From assembly GCA_964452115.1 (NCBI GenBank), contig CAYVKY010000120.1, positions 1-7,045 of the forward strand: DNA of 7,045 nucleotides, in the 5' to 3' direction. The stretch is from CAYVKY01 sp964452115. Lineage in GTDB: Bacteria > Bacteroidota > Ignavibacteria > Tepidaquicellales > Tepidaquicellaceae. Shown here piece after piece: positions 1 to 6,728 of this stretch; position 1 is the stretch's first letter, and each line of letters opens with the position of its first letter. The notes beneath the pieces were generated by a model that saw nothing but the letters and a program-made list of their open reading frames with translations, made no database searches and was not told where the DNA came from. Position numbers and translations under genes: made by a program.

Positions 1-97
1 ATTTTAAATATATTGATATAATTTGGGCGTTTTTTGTAATTTTCACACAGCCTCTGAAAGTCGTGGGATGAAGTTTAATAACTCCGTTTTTGCACAG

Positions 98-184
98 GCT
101 CTCCAGCGTAGGAACGCATACCCTATTTAACAGATATTTATTTTGTGATTATGTTTTGCGTGCCGCCGCTGGAGCAGCGGCACG
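98..184. repeat. GC-rich inverted repeat with two competing hairpins
   Basis: Local hairpin: CGTGCCGC (159-166) pairs with GCGGCACG (177-184), 8 bp. An alternative register pairs GCCGCT (165-170) with AGCGGC (176-181) around loop GGAGC. Taken together, the left arm carries one extra CCG. Long-range pairing: CTCCAGCG (101-108) is the exact reverse complement of CGCTGGAG (167-174), and it extends to GCT (98-100) against AGC (176-178) with C175 bulged. A 4-bp mini-hairpin GCGT/ACGC (106-117) overlaps the left arm. The local and long-range structures share bases 167-178, so they cannot form together. No T-tract follows, so this is not a standard terminator. It could be a dispersed palindromic repeat or a structured leader; the sequence cannot decide. 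Confidence 0.6.
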
Positions 185-200
185 AGGATAAAAATGGATT

Positions 201-235
201 AATTCTTAATTCTTAATTTTTAATTCATAATTGAA
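201..235. repeat. AT-rich 7-bp tandem repeat (AATTCTT type)
   Basis: Five consecutive 7-base units are visible: AATTCTT (201-207), AATTCTT (208-214), AATTTTT (215-221), AATTCAT (222-228) and AATTGAA (229-235). The first two are identical and the rest degrade progressively. It lies 17 bases after the GC-rich hairpin and 76 bases before the first gene. From memory, AT-rich tracts of this kind occur in intergenic regions of Bacteroidota-like genomes; I cannot check copy number here. Function unknown; it could be replication slippage or the edge of a dispersed repeat. Confidence 0.6.
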
Positions 236-311
236 TAAACTTCCTTTTTTATTAAAAATATTAATCGTATTATTGATGCAGAGGTTGTAACTAATTTAAA
301 ATATAAAACTT

Positions 312-1331
312 ATGAAGCATTTAATATTATGCGTTTTTATTTTAGTCTGTACAGCAAATATCCATTCCCAAACATATCACACTCCCGATACATTTCTGAA
401 ATATATTAAAGAATCGTTTAAAAAGTTTTCGGTTGTAAAACTTGAAGACGACGTTGACAGTCCTGTTTTCAACAATCTGAACCTGAATACTTACAGACAG
501 GTTATGAAAAGCGGTCAGATAAGTCTGGATTCGGTGAATATCAACAAAGCCGGACAATTGTATTTAGATAAAGCAGAGAAATTTTTTATGAACGCTGAAT
601 TTAATAATGCAATTACTTTTTACAAACTTGCTTACGCTCAGGACACAACTTACACGTATGCACTCACATATATCGGACAGTGCTATGAGTATGAAACCGA
701 ATATGATTCGGCAATAATTTATCTGAAAAAATCTGTTGCTTTAAATCACATTGATTTCATTGCACATTGGGTGTTAGCCAATTCATATTTCAAACTTCAC
801 CAAAATGACTCCGCACTTACACACATTACCATTGCCAACATTCTGGACAGGAACAATCCGTTCATTTTTGAAGATATGAAATTAATATACAGAAAATCCG
901 ATAAAGATTTTAATGAATGGAAATTTTCACCTCAATACAGAATTTTTAAAGACAAAGACAAACCCGATTATTATGTTGCGTCGGACAGCAACTGGTTTAT
1001 ATACGGACTTGGGAGAGCATTGTGGCGCTACGACCCGGGTTATATGATAACCGTAAATGTTTATTATGACCCTCAAAATACTTACGAAGACTACGAGTGC
1101 ACTTACCTGCTTGCAGACTATCTGAAAGGCAAATCAAAAAACTCACTTAAACCTTATGAAGATTTTCCGGATTTAAAAAAACTTCTGGAAGCATCAAACA
1201 AAAATCACAGGGATGAATATATAATGTATGAGGTTGTGCTGCCGCGCCTTCCGGGTGCAGTATATACACTGTCCCCTTCGAGCATAAATGCAATTAAAGA
1301 TTACGTTCTGAAAATAAGATATAATGATTAA
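312..1331 (+). CDS. Exported tetratricopeptide-repeat protein (paralogue 1)
   Basis: A 339-residue protein, probably periplasmic. Residues 1-20 are a signal peptide (Lys at 3, hydrophobic core 4-14, S-Q at 19-20). Cys 7 and 13 are not in a lipobox, so it should be soluble after cleavage. Three TPR-like helical hairpins follow at about 79-112, 114-147 and 148-181, with typical small and aromatic positions (A-x-x-x-Y-x-x-A, Y-I-G-x-C-Y, A-H-W-x-L-A). Such repeats bind protein partners; no catalytic motif is visible. Residues 185-339 form a separate conserved region (N-E-W-x-F-S-P-Q at 201-208, D-S-N-W at 225-228, P-D-L-K-K-L at 286-291, I-R-Y-N at 335-338) that I cannot assign to a family. ATG 312 is fixed as the start by an in-frame TAA at 297-299. 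No Shine-Dalgarno is seen. It is first in a tight + strand cluster and is about 49% identical, gap-free, to the product of 2574-3578 over residues 58-208 (hand count 74/151). Exact function unknown. Confidence 0.9.
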   Translation: MKHLILCVFILVCTANIHSQTYHTPDTFLKYIKESFKKFSVVKLEDDVDSPVFNNLNLNTYRQVMKSGQISLDSVNINKAGQLYLDKAEKFFMNAEFNNAITFYKLAYAQDTTYTYALTYIGQCYEYETEYDSAIIYLKKSVALNHIDFIAHWVLANSYFKLHQNDSALTHITIANILDRNNPFIFEDMKLIYRKSDKDFNEWKFSPQYRIFKDKDKPDYYVASDSNWFIYGLGRALWRYDPGYMITVNVYYDPQNTYEDYECTYLLADYLKGKSKNSLKPYEDFPDLKKLLEASNKNHRDEYIMYEVVLPRLPGAVYTLSPSSINAIKDYVLKIRYND

Positions 1332-1351
1332 AACAATAAAATAAAATTTAT

Positions 1352-2533
1352 ATGAAAAAGTTAATTTTGTTTCTTTTAGTTGTGATTGTCTTTACAGGAT
1401 GTGAAAAATCGTCAAACCCCGTAAGTTCTGCCGGCGATAATAAACCGATATATCCGCAGGCAGGCTATAATGCGAGGAATACATCCAATCCTTATGCACC
1501 TTCGGCATATATGTCGCCGGTGCTTAACGGGGCTTTAGCGTGGACTTATAGTTTTCCGGGACAATATTTTTCCGATGGAAGTGAATTTTGTGTTGACTCA
1601 AAAGGGCATATTTATTTTATGTCAATGGGCAGCCCGAGCGGAATATATAAATTTTCGCCAAGCGGTCAGGTGCTGTGGATTAAAGACAGTCTGATGCAGG
1701 ATAATTACTGTGGCATTAGTCTGAGCACTGATGAATCGAAAATTTATGTTACTGCTTACATTCCTTCGAGGTCACAGCAGCTGTATTGCATTGATTCATC
1801 AGGGAAAACTATATGGACTCTTCCATCCTCATCAACCAGAAAACCTGTTATAGGAAAAAGCGGAACATTATATACATATATAGACGATGCTCTTTCCGCA
1901 GTATCACCGAATGGTGAGATTTTATGGCAAAATGCTTCCATCCACGATATAGCAGGAAAGTATGACATAGCGATTGACCGCGAAGATAATATATACACAT
2001 TAATTCAAGGTAGTGCTCTGGTAAAAGTTAACAGCGCCGGTTCGATTGTATGGCAGGGCAATTTCAGCGTAACAAGTTTCGGAGTTGTGATTGACGGATA
2101 TGGAAATATATATTGTATAGACTGGTTTCAGAATATACTCTATTGCTGCAGCCCTTCGGGTAAACTCAAATGGAGTAAACCGAATATTAATAACTGGAAC
2201 GTTCCTGTGATTACAAGCGATAATAAAATTTTAGCTACCACGGGACTAAAAATTATTGAATATGATACAGCCGGAAATCAGATTTGGGAAGCTGCAGGCT
2301 TTCCTAATGATTATTCTGATTGGCTGAAATTAGATGATAATGATAATGTGTATTTTTTCGGAGGTATAGGAGGGTTTAATCTGGCAGCCGGCTCGTTAAA
2401 TTCAAAAGGTGAACAAAGATGGATATACGATTCGGGAGTTTCAACCGCCACGAATGCCCCGCCCGCTCTATTGCCGGACGGTAAAATGATTTTATCGCCA
2501 AAAAGGCCATTTAAAATTTTTGTAATAAATTGA
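1352..2533 (+). CDS. PQQ-like beta-propeller lipoprotein
   Basis: A 393-residue protein. The N-terminus is a lipoprotein signal: K2-K3, hydrophobic stretch 4-14, then lipobox F-T-G-C with the acylated Cys at 17, so the mature protein is membrane-anchored. After a Ser/Asn/Pro-rich linker (about 19-60) comes an eight-fold repeat. Each unit has a Trp, usually in x-x-x-G-x-x-x-W (W64, 109, 155, 192, 234, 274, 312, 357), followed 17-30 residues later by a D-x-x-G-x-I-Y-like strand (around 82, 126, 169, 209, 248, 289, 328, 375). Spacing between Trps is 37-46 residues. This is the PQQ-enzyme/BamB-type propeller repeat. The calcium and PQQ-binding features of true quinoprotein dehydrogenases are not evident, so a scaffold or binding role is more likely than catalysis. 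An in-frame TAA at 1337-1339 fixes the start. It lies 20 bp after one TPR gene and 40 bp before its paralogue, suggesting the three proteins act together. Ligand unknown. Confidence 0.88.
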   Translation: MKKLILFLLVVIVFTGCEKSSNPVSSAGDNKPIYPQAGYNARNTSNPYAPSAYMSPVLNGALAWTYSFPGQYFSDGSEFCVDSKGHIYFMSMGSPSGIYKFSPSGQVLWIKDSLMQDNYCGISLSTDESKIYVTAYIPSRSQQLYCIDSSGKTIWTLPSSSTRKPVIGKSGTLYTYIDDALSAVSPNGEILWQNASIHDIAGKYDIAIDREDNIYTLIQGSALVKVNSAGSIVWQGNFSVTSFGVVIDGYGNIYCIDWFQNILYCCSPSGKLKWSKPNINNWNVPVITSDNKILATTGLKIIEYDTAGNQIWEAAGFPNDYSDWLKLDDNDNVYFFGGIGGFNLAAGSLNSKGEQRWIYDSGVSTATNAPPALLPDGKMILSPKRPFKIFVIN

Positions 2534-2573
2534 AGATACAGTTTATAATAATGTAAAATAAGAATAATTATAT

Positions 2574-3578
2574 ATGAAACGAATAATGATATTAATGCTG
2601 ATTATCCTGTGCAGCATAAAACTCCATTCACAGGAAAATGATTCAACAGCGTCATTCCCGCCTAATAAGTCAAATATAAAACTTAGCATTGGTATGAGCA
2701 TCTTAACTAAGAAAATCGAACCCGTTAAACATACACGGGTGAATTTTAATCAATACAGGCAGGTAATCAAAAACGGGGAGATTGATGTTGATTCAATGAA
2801 AATTAATGAACAAGCGAAAAAATATTTTGACAAGGCAGAAGAGTATTTTAGTGCTATGAAATATGACAGTGCCATAGCTTACTATAAAATTGCTTATTTA
2901 AAAGATTCGACATATTCAAATTCATTAGTTTACATCGGCCAGTGCTATCAGGAATCAGGCTATTATAAAGAGGCGATCGGGTATTTACAAAGGGCTGTTG
3001 AAAAAAATTACATAGACTATATGGGACATTGGCTGCTTGCTTTCAATTATTATCAAACGGAGAAATACGATCCGGCGCTTGACGAGATTTGCATTGCAAA
3101 TATACTGAACAGAAATAATACGAAAATACTGGATGATATGAAAATTATTTTTTTGAATATGGGTAAAGATTATAATGAATGGGAATTCTCTCCGCAGGTT
3201 AATATTACAAAAAGCAAAGACGGCGGATACACCGTAGCTACTGATTCAAACTGGCTGATGTACGGACTGGCAAAAGTCTCATGGAAAAGTATTCCGGATT
3301 TCGCAAAAAAACATAATGTAGATTCTGACCCGTATTATGTTAATGAAGAATGTGATTGTCTCAAAATGCAGGCGCAGGCGATGAAAAACTCAGGACATAA
3401 TTATGATAACATTCCTGACCTGAAGAAATTATCTGAAGCATATAAAAATAATCACATCAAAGAATATACTTTGTATGAAGTTACACTGAGGTGGCTCCCG
3501 AGCTATGTATACTTATTGAATGCCGATGATATTAATAAAATTAAAAACTATATCCTGAATATAAGGTACAACAAATAA
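2574..3578 (+). CDS. Exported tetratricopeptide-repeat protein (paralogue 2)
   Basis: A 334-residue paralogue of the 312-1331 product with the same architecture: signal peptide 1-20 (K2-R3, hydrophobic 4-14, S-Q at 19-20, no lipobox), a divergent Ser/Asn-rich stretch 21-57, three TPR-like hairpins at about 79-181, and the same unassigned C-terminal region 185-334. Alignment with paralogue 1 needs no gap from residue 58 to 208 (about 49% identity by hand count), including Y-R-Q-V, I-G-Q-C-Y, I-A-N-I-L, N-E-W and F-S-P-Q. The C-terminal landmarks D-S-N-W (224-227), P-D-L-K-K-L (281-286) and I-R-Y-N (330-333) are kept, while about 240-280 is poorly conserved. An in-frame TAA at 2565-2567 fixes ATG 2574 as the first start. 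There is no Shine-Dalgarno. The next gene starts 4 bp after its stop, which supports co-transcription. Presumed periplasmic partner-binding protein; function unknown. Confidence 0.9.
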   Translation: MKRIMILMLIILCSIKLHSQENDSTASFPPNKSNIKLSIGMSILTKKIEPVKHTRVNFNQYRQVIKNGEIDVDSMKINEQAKKYFDKAEEYFSAMKYDSAIAYYKIAYLKDSTYSNSLVYIGQCYQESGYYKEAIGYLQRAVEKNYIDYMGHWLLAFNYYQTEKYDPALDEICIANILNRNNTKILDDMKIIFLNMGKDYNEWEFSPQVNITKSKDGGYTVATDSNWLMYGLAKVSWKSIPDFAKKHNVDSDPYYVNEECDCLKMQAQAMKNSGHNYDNIPDLKKLSEAYKNNHIKEYTLYEVTLRWLPSYVYLLNADDINKIKNYILNIRYNK

Positions 3579-3582
3579 TTTT

Positions 3583-4200
3583 ATGCCGGACAAAGAAAAA
3601 TATGAAATAACAATCGAACCGGTTACAAAAAAGAACTGGAAAAATTTTGTCCTTCTTTTCGGAGAGAAGGGAGCGTGCGGCAGCTGCTGGTGCATGTATT
3701 ACCGCCTGAAGAATTCCGAATTCAAAGAGGGGAAATCCGATGACGGAAATAAAAATGCGATGAAAAAAATTGTGTGGAAAGGCAAGCCGGCCGGGCTTCT
3801 CGGAATCGTTGAAGGGCAGCCCGTTGCATGGTGTGCCTTTGCGCCGAGGGAAGATTTTCTGCGGCTTGAAAATTCGCGCGTGCACAAGAGAATTGATGAC
3901 AAGCCTGTATGGTCAATTCCCTGTACGTTCATTGATAAAAATTACAGGCGAATGGGGCTGTCGGTGGAATTTCTGAAGGCGGTTGTAAAATATGCAAAGA
4001 AAAGCGGAATAAAAATCATCGAAGCATATCCCACAATTCCTACAACTGAACAGATTCCGGATTCATTCGCATGGGTGGGACTTTACAAATCGTTCGAGCG
4101 CGCAGGTTTTGAAATCGTTGACAGAACATCAAAAAACAGGCCGATGGTAAGATTCTACACAGATAAAATTAAATCAACTAAAAAAATATTTTCAAATTAA
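3583..4200 (+). CDS. GNAT-family N-acetyltransferase
   Basis: A 205-residue cytoplasmic protein without signal peptide or membrane segment. The GNAT (Gcn5-related) fold is supported by a strand/loop ending V-W-S-I-P-C-T-F (109-116) followed by Y-R-R-M-G-L-S (121-127), matching the acetyl-CoA pyrophosphate-binding R/Q-x-x-G-x-G/A loop with Ser in the last position, and then an amphipathic helix (128-140). The C-terminal part has G-L-Y-K-S-F-E-R-A-G-F (166-176), the usual GNAT helix-turn before the last strands. Near the N-terminus is a Cys cluster C-G-S-C-W-C-M-Y-Y-R (32-41) that I recall from a subset of GNAT proteins. Enzymes of this fold move acetyl from acetyl-CoA to an amine; the substrate cannot be told. 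It starts 4 bp after the preceding stop, has no Shine-Dalgarno, and is followed by a hairpin terminator. Base composition is higher in GC than its neighbours: 3781-3840 has 38 G/C of 60, against 22 of 60 at 661-720 and 13 of 60 at 3121-3180. Confidence 0.85.
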   Translation: MPDKEKYEITIEPVTKKNWKNFVLLFGEKGACGSCWCMYYRLKNSEFKEGKSDDGNKNAMKKIVWKGKPAGLLGIVEGQPVAWCAFAPREDFLRLENSRVHKRIDDKPVWSIPCTFIDKNYRRMGLSVEFLKAVVKYAKKSGIKIIEAYPTIPTTEQIPDSFAWVGLYKSFERAGFEIVDRTSKNRPMVRFYTDKIKSTKKIFSN

Positions 4201-4216
4201 AATTGATAAACAAAAT

Positions 4217-4254
4217 AAAAAGGCTGCTTCATTAAATTGCAAGCAGCTTTTTTT
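4217..4254. terminator. Bidirectional rho-independent terminator
   Basis: AGGCTGCTT (4221-4229) pairs with AAGCAGCTT (4241-4249): seven Watson-Crick pairs, one G-U and one A-U, around an 11-base loop. On the + strand a T run follows (4248-4254). On the minus strand the stem is followed by TTTTATTTTG, the complement of 4211-4220. It lies between two convergent genes (stops at 4200 and 4290), so it can end both transcripts. The A/T flanks extend the stem further. Confidence 0.88.
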
Positions 4255-4289
4255 CGTTTCGGAAAAACGAAATTATATTTTATGCTTTG

Positions 4290-6728
4290 TTAAAAGCCCA
4301 TCTGACCGGGTTGTGTCTGCTGATTATTATTCGTGTCGTCTGTTGCCCTACGTCTCTTATCCTTCTTGGAAGTATCCATCACGCCGAATTTGTATGTGAG
4401 TGTGAGGAATACTGCCTGCTGATTGAATTTCTGACTTATATCTACAATCCTGCTTCTGTCAGTGCCGTGCACTTTGAATTTCATCGAATCGAATATATCC
4501 TGCGCCCTTACGCTTACCGTTAGTTTATTGTCAAAGAAATCACGCTTGATTGAAACGTCCATTGACTGGAACGGGTCAACGTAACCCTGCGCCAGCAGCA
4601 TTTTGCCGGAATAGAAATATGTTATCTGAAGGTCAAAAATATTCGGGAAACGCATACTTGATATCAGGCGCGCACTCCATGAATAACTGTCATTTGAAAG
4701 ATTATTCTCGATGTTTGATGCATCAATCTTCGATTTGAAATAATTCAGGTTGCCGTTGAGATTCCAGAATTTAAACAGCGTGCTGTTGACAACAAGTTCG
4801 GCACCGTAAGTTTTGGATTTTGCAAAATTCCTGTATGTTGTATATGCCACGTTGCTGTCATTAATCGTTTCATAAAATGACATCATATCGCTTGTCTGCC
4901 GGTAATAAACCGAAGGAGTAATCACAGTCGAAGCAATGTATTTGATAAAGCTAAGTTCAAATGAATTTGTATATTCCGGTTTCAGGTCGGGATTTCCGCT
5001 GTACACCGTAAGCGGATCCTGAATATATTTAAATGGATTCAATATCCAGCTGTTCGGTCTGTTGATTCTTCTTGAATATGAAAATTGTATGTCTTCTTCT
5101 TTGCCGAGCTTCTGCGACAAACTCACACTCGGGAAAAGGTCAAAATATTTTTTGTCAAATGTTTCACCCGTTGTAACAAGATTGCCGTTCGTAACTGCAC
5201 CTTCGCCTCTGAGTCCGATGTTGTAACTGAAATTGTTTATCTTTCCGGAATACGTTGCATACGCTGCATATATCTGCTCTTTATATTTGAAAGTGTTTGT
5301 TGATAATGGGTCATTCACATAGCCGCCGATGGTGTAATCATAGTTCAGAAGCTGATAGTCCCTGTCGTTATCCCTGTAAGTGAATTTAACGCCCGTCTCG
5401 AGTTTGTTTTTGTTTGCAAAGGGATGTGAATAATCCATCTGGAAAATCAGATTTTTGAAATCTGTATTTGTTGTCTGATTCTGAAGTATTGGATTTAATG
5501 CGGAAATATTCTGTCCGACTGATGAATTGAGATTATCGCTGAATTTAGAAAATATCAGGTCAGCATCGAGTCTCTGGTCTTCTTTGTCAAATTTTCGTGT
5601 GTAACTGAGCGTAGCATCAAGTGAATTTCCGCTGCCGTCATTTTTAGTGAGGTTTCTCAGACTGCTTGTGCCGTTTACAATATCAGTGAAAATATAATTT
5701 GATGTTGAGCCGTTTTTTCTTTCTCTGTGGTTATAATTCACCGCAAGACTTATTGAATTTTTTTTGTCAATTGTATAATCGAAACCTGTTTTCAGAAAAT
5801 GAACGTTCATTCTGAAACTTCCGTCCGTATTTGAATTTGTAAGCGCTGAGGTCAGAATGTTATTTCTTGATTCTTCTCCCTGGCTGGCAGTGTTGTACAA
5901 TCTGTAATCGTAACTTCCGAAGAAGTTAAAATTGTTTTTTCTCAGATTAAAATTTATTGAACTGTTGTATTTATCTTTTGTACCGGCATTCAGCATTATG
6001 CTGCCATTGTATCCGAATATATCGCTCTTTTTCAGAATAATATTTATTATTCCCGAAACTCCTTCTGCATCATATTTTGCGGAAGGGCTTGTGATGAGTT
6101 CCACATTTTCAATCTGCGATGAAGGCAGCTGCTGAAGTATGATGGAACGGTTCTGACCGTCTAGACCCGATGGCTTTCCGTCAATCAGAATTTTTACATT
6201 CTGGCTTCCGCGAAGTGACACGTTGCCGTCGTTATCAACCGAAACTGAAGGCAGATTTTTCAGCACATCAAGTGCATTGCCGCCCTGCGTGTTCAGAGTT
6301 TTTTCGACATTAAAAATTTTCTTGTCCGCATGGAATTCAATTGCAGACTTTTCAGCTTCAACCTCAATTTCCTCGGTTGAAATATCGCCGCTGAGTGTAA
6401 TCTCATTCAGTGATTTAATATTATTATCGCTGTCAATTACAATATTCTTTATTCTTTTCTGGGCATATCCAATCATCGAAATTCTGATGTCATACGTGCC
6501 GTTTGAAATATTGTTTAATGCAAATTCTCCGTTTGCCTGAGTTTCAGTGCCTGTTATTACAACCGAATCTTTTAATAATGAAACTGATGCGTGTTCAATC
6601 GGCGATTTTGTTATTCCGTCAAGGATAACACCTGTAATCTGTCCTTTAGCTTTGGACTGTGAAAATCCTGTCTGAATAAACCCTGTAAATATAAAAAGTG
6701 TGACTAAAGCCGCAGTTATATACCTCAT
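4290..6728 (-). CDS. TonB-dependent-receptor-like outer-membrane beta-barrel protein
   Basis: An 812-residue outer-membrane protein. Signal peptide 1-24 (hydrophobic 5-22, F-S-Q at 22-24). Residues 29-112 form a carboxypeptidase-regulatory-like (Ig-like) domain, with G-x-I-x-D at 33-37, N-G-E-F at 66-69 and G-T-Y-D-I at 77-81. Residues about 128-236 are the plug, with L-R-G-S at 172-175, I-L-I-D-G-K-P at 180-186 and Y-D-A-E-G-V-S-G-I-I-N-I at 219-230. The rest is a beta-barrel of the OMP_b-brl_3 type (alternating polar/aromatic strands, E-L-S-F and S-R-R-I-N-R-P motifs), ending in strand L-T-L-T-Y-K-F-G (775-782). A charged and Asn/Gln-rich 30-residue tail (783-812) follows. Such proteins import ligands energised by TonB; no clear TonB box is seen and the ligand is unknown. 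At 812 residues it is shorter than SusC-type receptors (~1000) and has no SusD neighbour. An in-frame TAA (6744-6746 on the minus strand) fixes the start. It is convergent with the TPR/propeller/GNAT cluster. Confidence 0.92.
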   Translation of the reverse strand: MRYITAALVTLFIFTGFIQTGFSQSKAKGQITGVILDGITKSPIEHASVSLLKDSVVITGTETQANGEFALNNISNGTYDIRISMIGYAQKRIKNIVIDSDNNIKSLNEITLSGDISTEEIEVEAEKSAIEFHADKKIFNVEKTLNTQGGNALDVLKNLPSVSVDNDGNVSLRGSQNVKILIDGKPSGLDGQNRSIILQQLPSSQIENVELITSPSAKYDAEGVSGIINIILKKSDIFGYNGSIMLNAGTKDKYNSSINFNLRKNNFNFFGSYDYRLYNTASQGEESRNNILTSALTNSNTDGSFRMNVHFLKTGFDYTIDKKNSISLAVNYNHRERKNGSTSNYIFTDIVNGTSSLRNLTKNDGSGNSLDATLSYTRKFDKEDQRLDADLIFSKFSDNLNSSVGQNISALNPILQNQTTNTDFKNLIFQMDYSHPFANKNKLETGVKFTYRDNDRDYQLLNYDYTIGGYVNDPLSTNTFKYKEQIYAAYATYSGKINNFSYNIGLRGEGAVTNGNLVTTGETFDKKYFDLFPSVSLSQKLGKEEDIQFSYSRRINRPNSWILNPFKYIQDPLTVYSGNPDLKPEYTNSFELSFIKYIASTVITPSVYYRQTSDMMSFYETINDSNVAYTTYRNFAKSKTYGAELVVNSTLFKFWNLNGNLNYFKSKIDASNIENNLSNDSYSWSARLISSMRFPNIFDLQITYFYSGKMLLAQGYVDPFQSMDVSIKRDFFDNKLTVSVRAQDIFDSMKFKVHGTDRSRIVDISQKFNQQAVFLTLTYKFGVMDTSKKDKRRRATDDTNNNQQTQPGQMGF

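Larger units (their letters stand above)
1..311. other. Non-coding upstream region
   Basis: No gene is supported here. The first 71 bases are open in one + frame up to a TGA at 69-71, but the short hydrophobic peptide (about 22 codons) is not recognisable. The middle part (98-184) holds GC-rich inverted repeats, and 201-235 holds an AT-rich tandem repeat; both are listed separately. A near-identical 10-mer occurs at 46-55 and 93-102 (9 of 10 bases). The last ~70 bases before the ATG at 312 are very AT-rich and should contain the promoter of the downstream gene cluster, but I see no convincing -35/-10 pair or Bacteroidota-type TTTG/TAnnTTTG promoter. The region looks like intergenic sequence with repeats rather than a decayed gene. 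Confidence 0.6.

Noticed and set aside
1..71. Possible C-terminal tail of a gene entering from the left (+ frame open to a TGA at 69-71)
   Set aside because: Only about 22 codons, no recognisable content, and no ribosomal or composition signal separates it from chance.
246..274. Possible promoter with TATTAT at 269-274
   Set aside because: No matching -35 element at 16-18 bases, and such hexamers are expected by chance in this AT-rich stretch.
1352..2533. Quinoprotein (PQQ) dehydrogenase
   Set aside because: Repeat pattern fits the propeller, but the length, the lipoprotein anchor and the lack of a visible cofactor site argue against an enzyme.
3541..3932. Several minus-strand open frames across the GNAT gene
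   Set aside because: They are antisense to a well-supported acetyltransferase, and three overlap one another; the high local GC explains the lack of stop codons.
6223..6540. 105-codon + frame antisense to the receptor gene
   Set aside because: It mirrors the plug and regulatory-like domain coding sequence on the other strand; the minus-strand protein has clear family motifs throughout.
4290..6728. SusC/RagA-type glycan receptor
   Set aside because: Too short, barrel of a different type, and no SusD-like lipoprotein adjacent.
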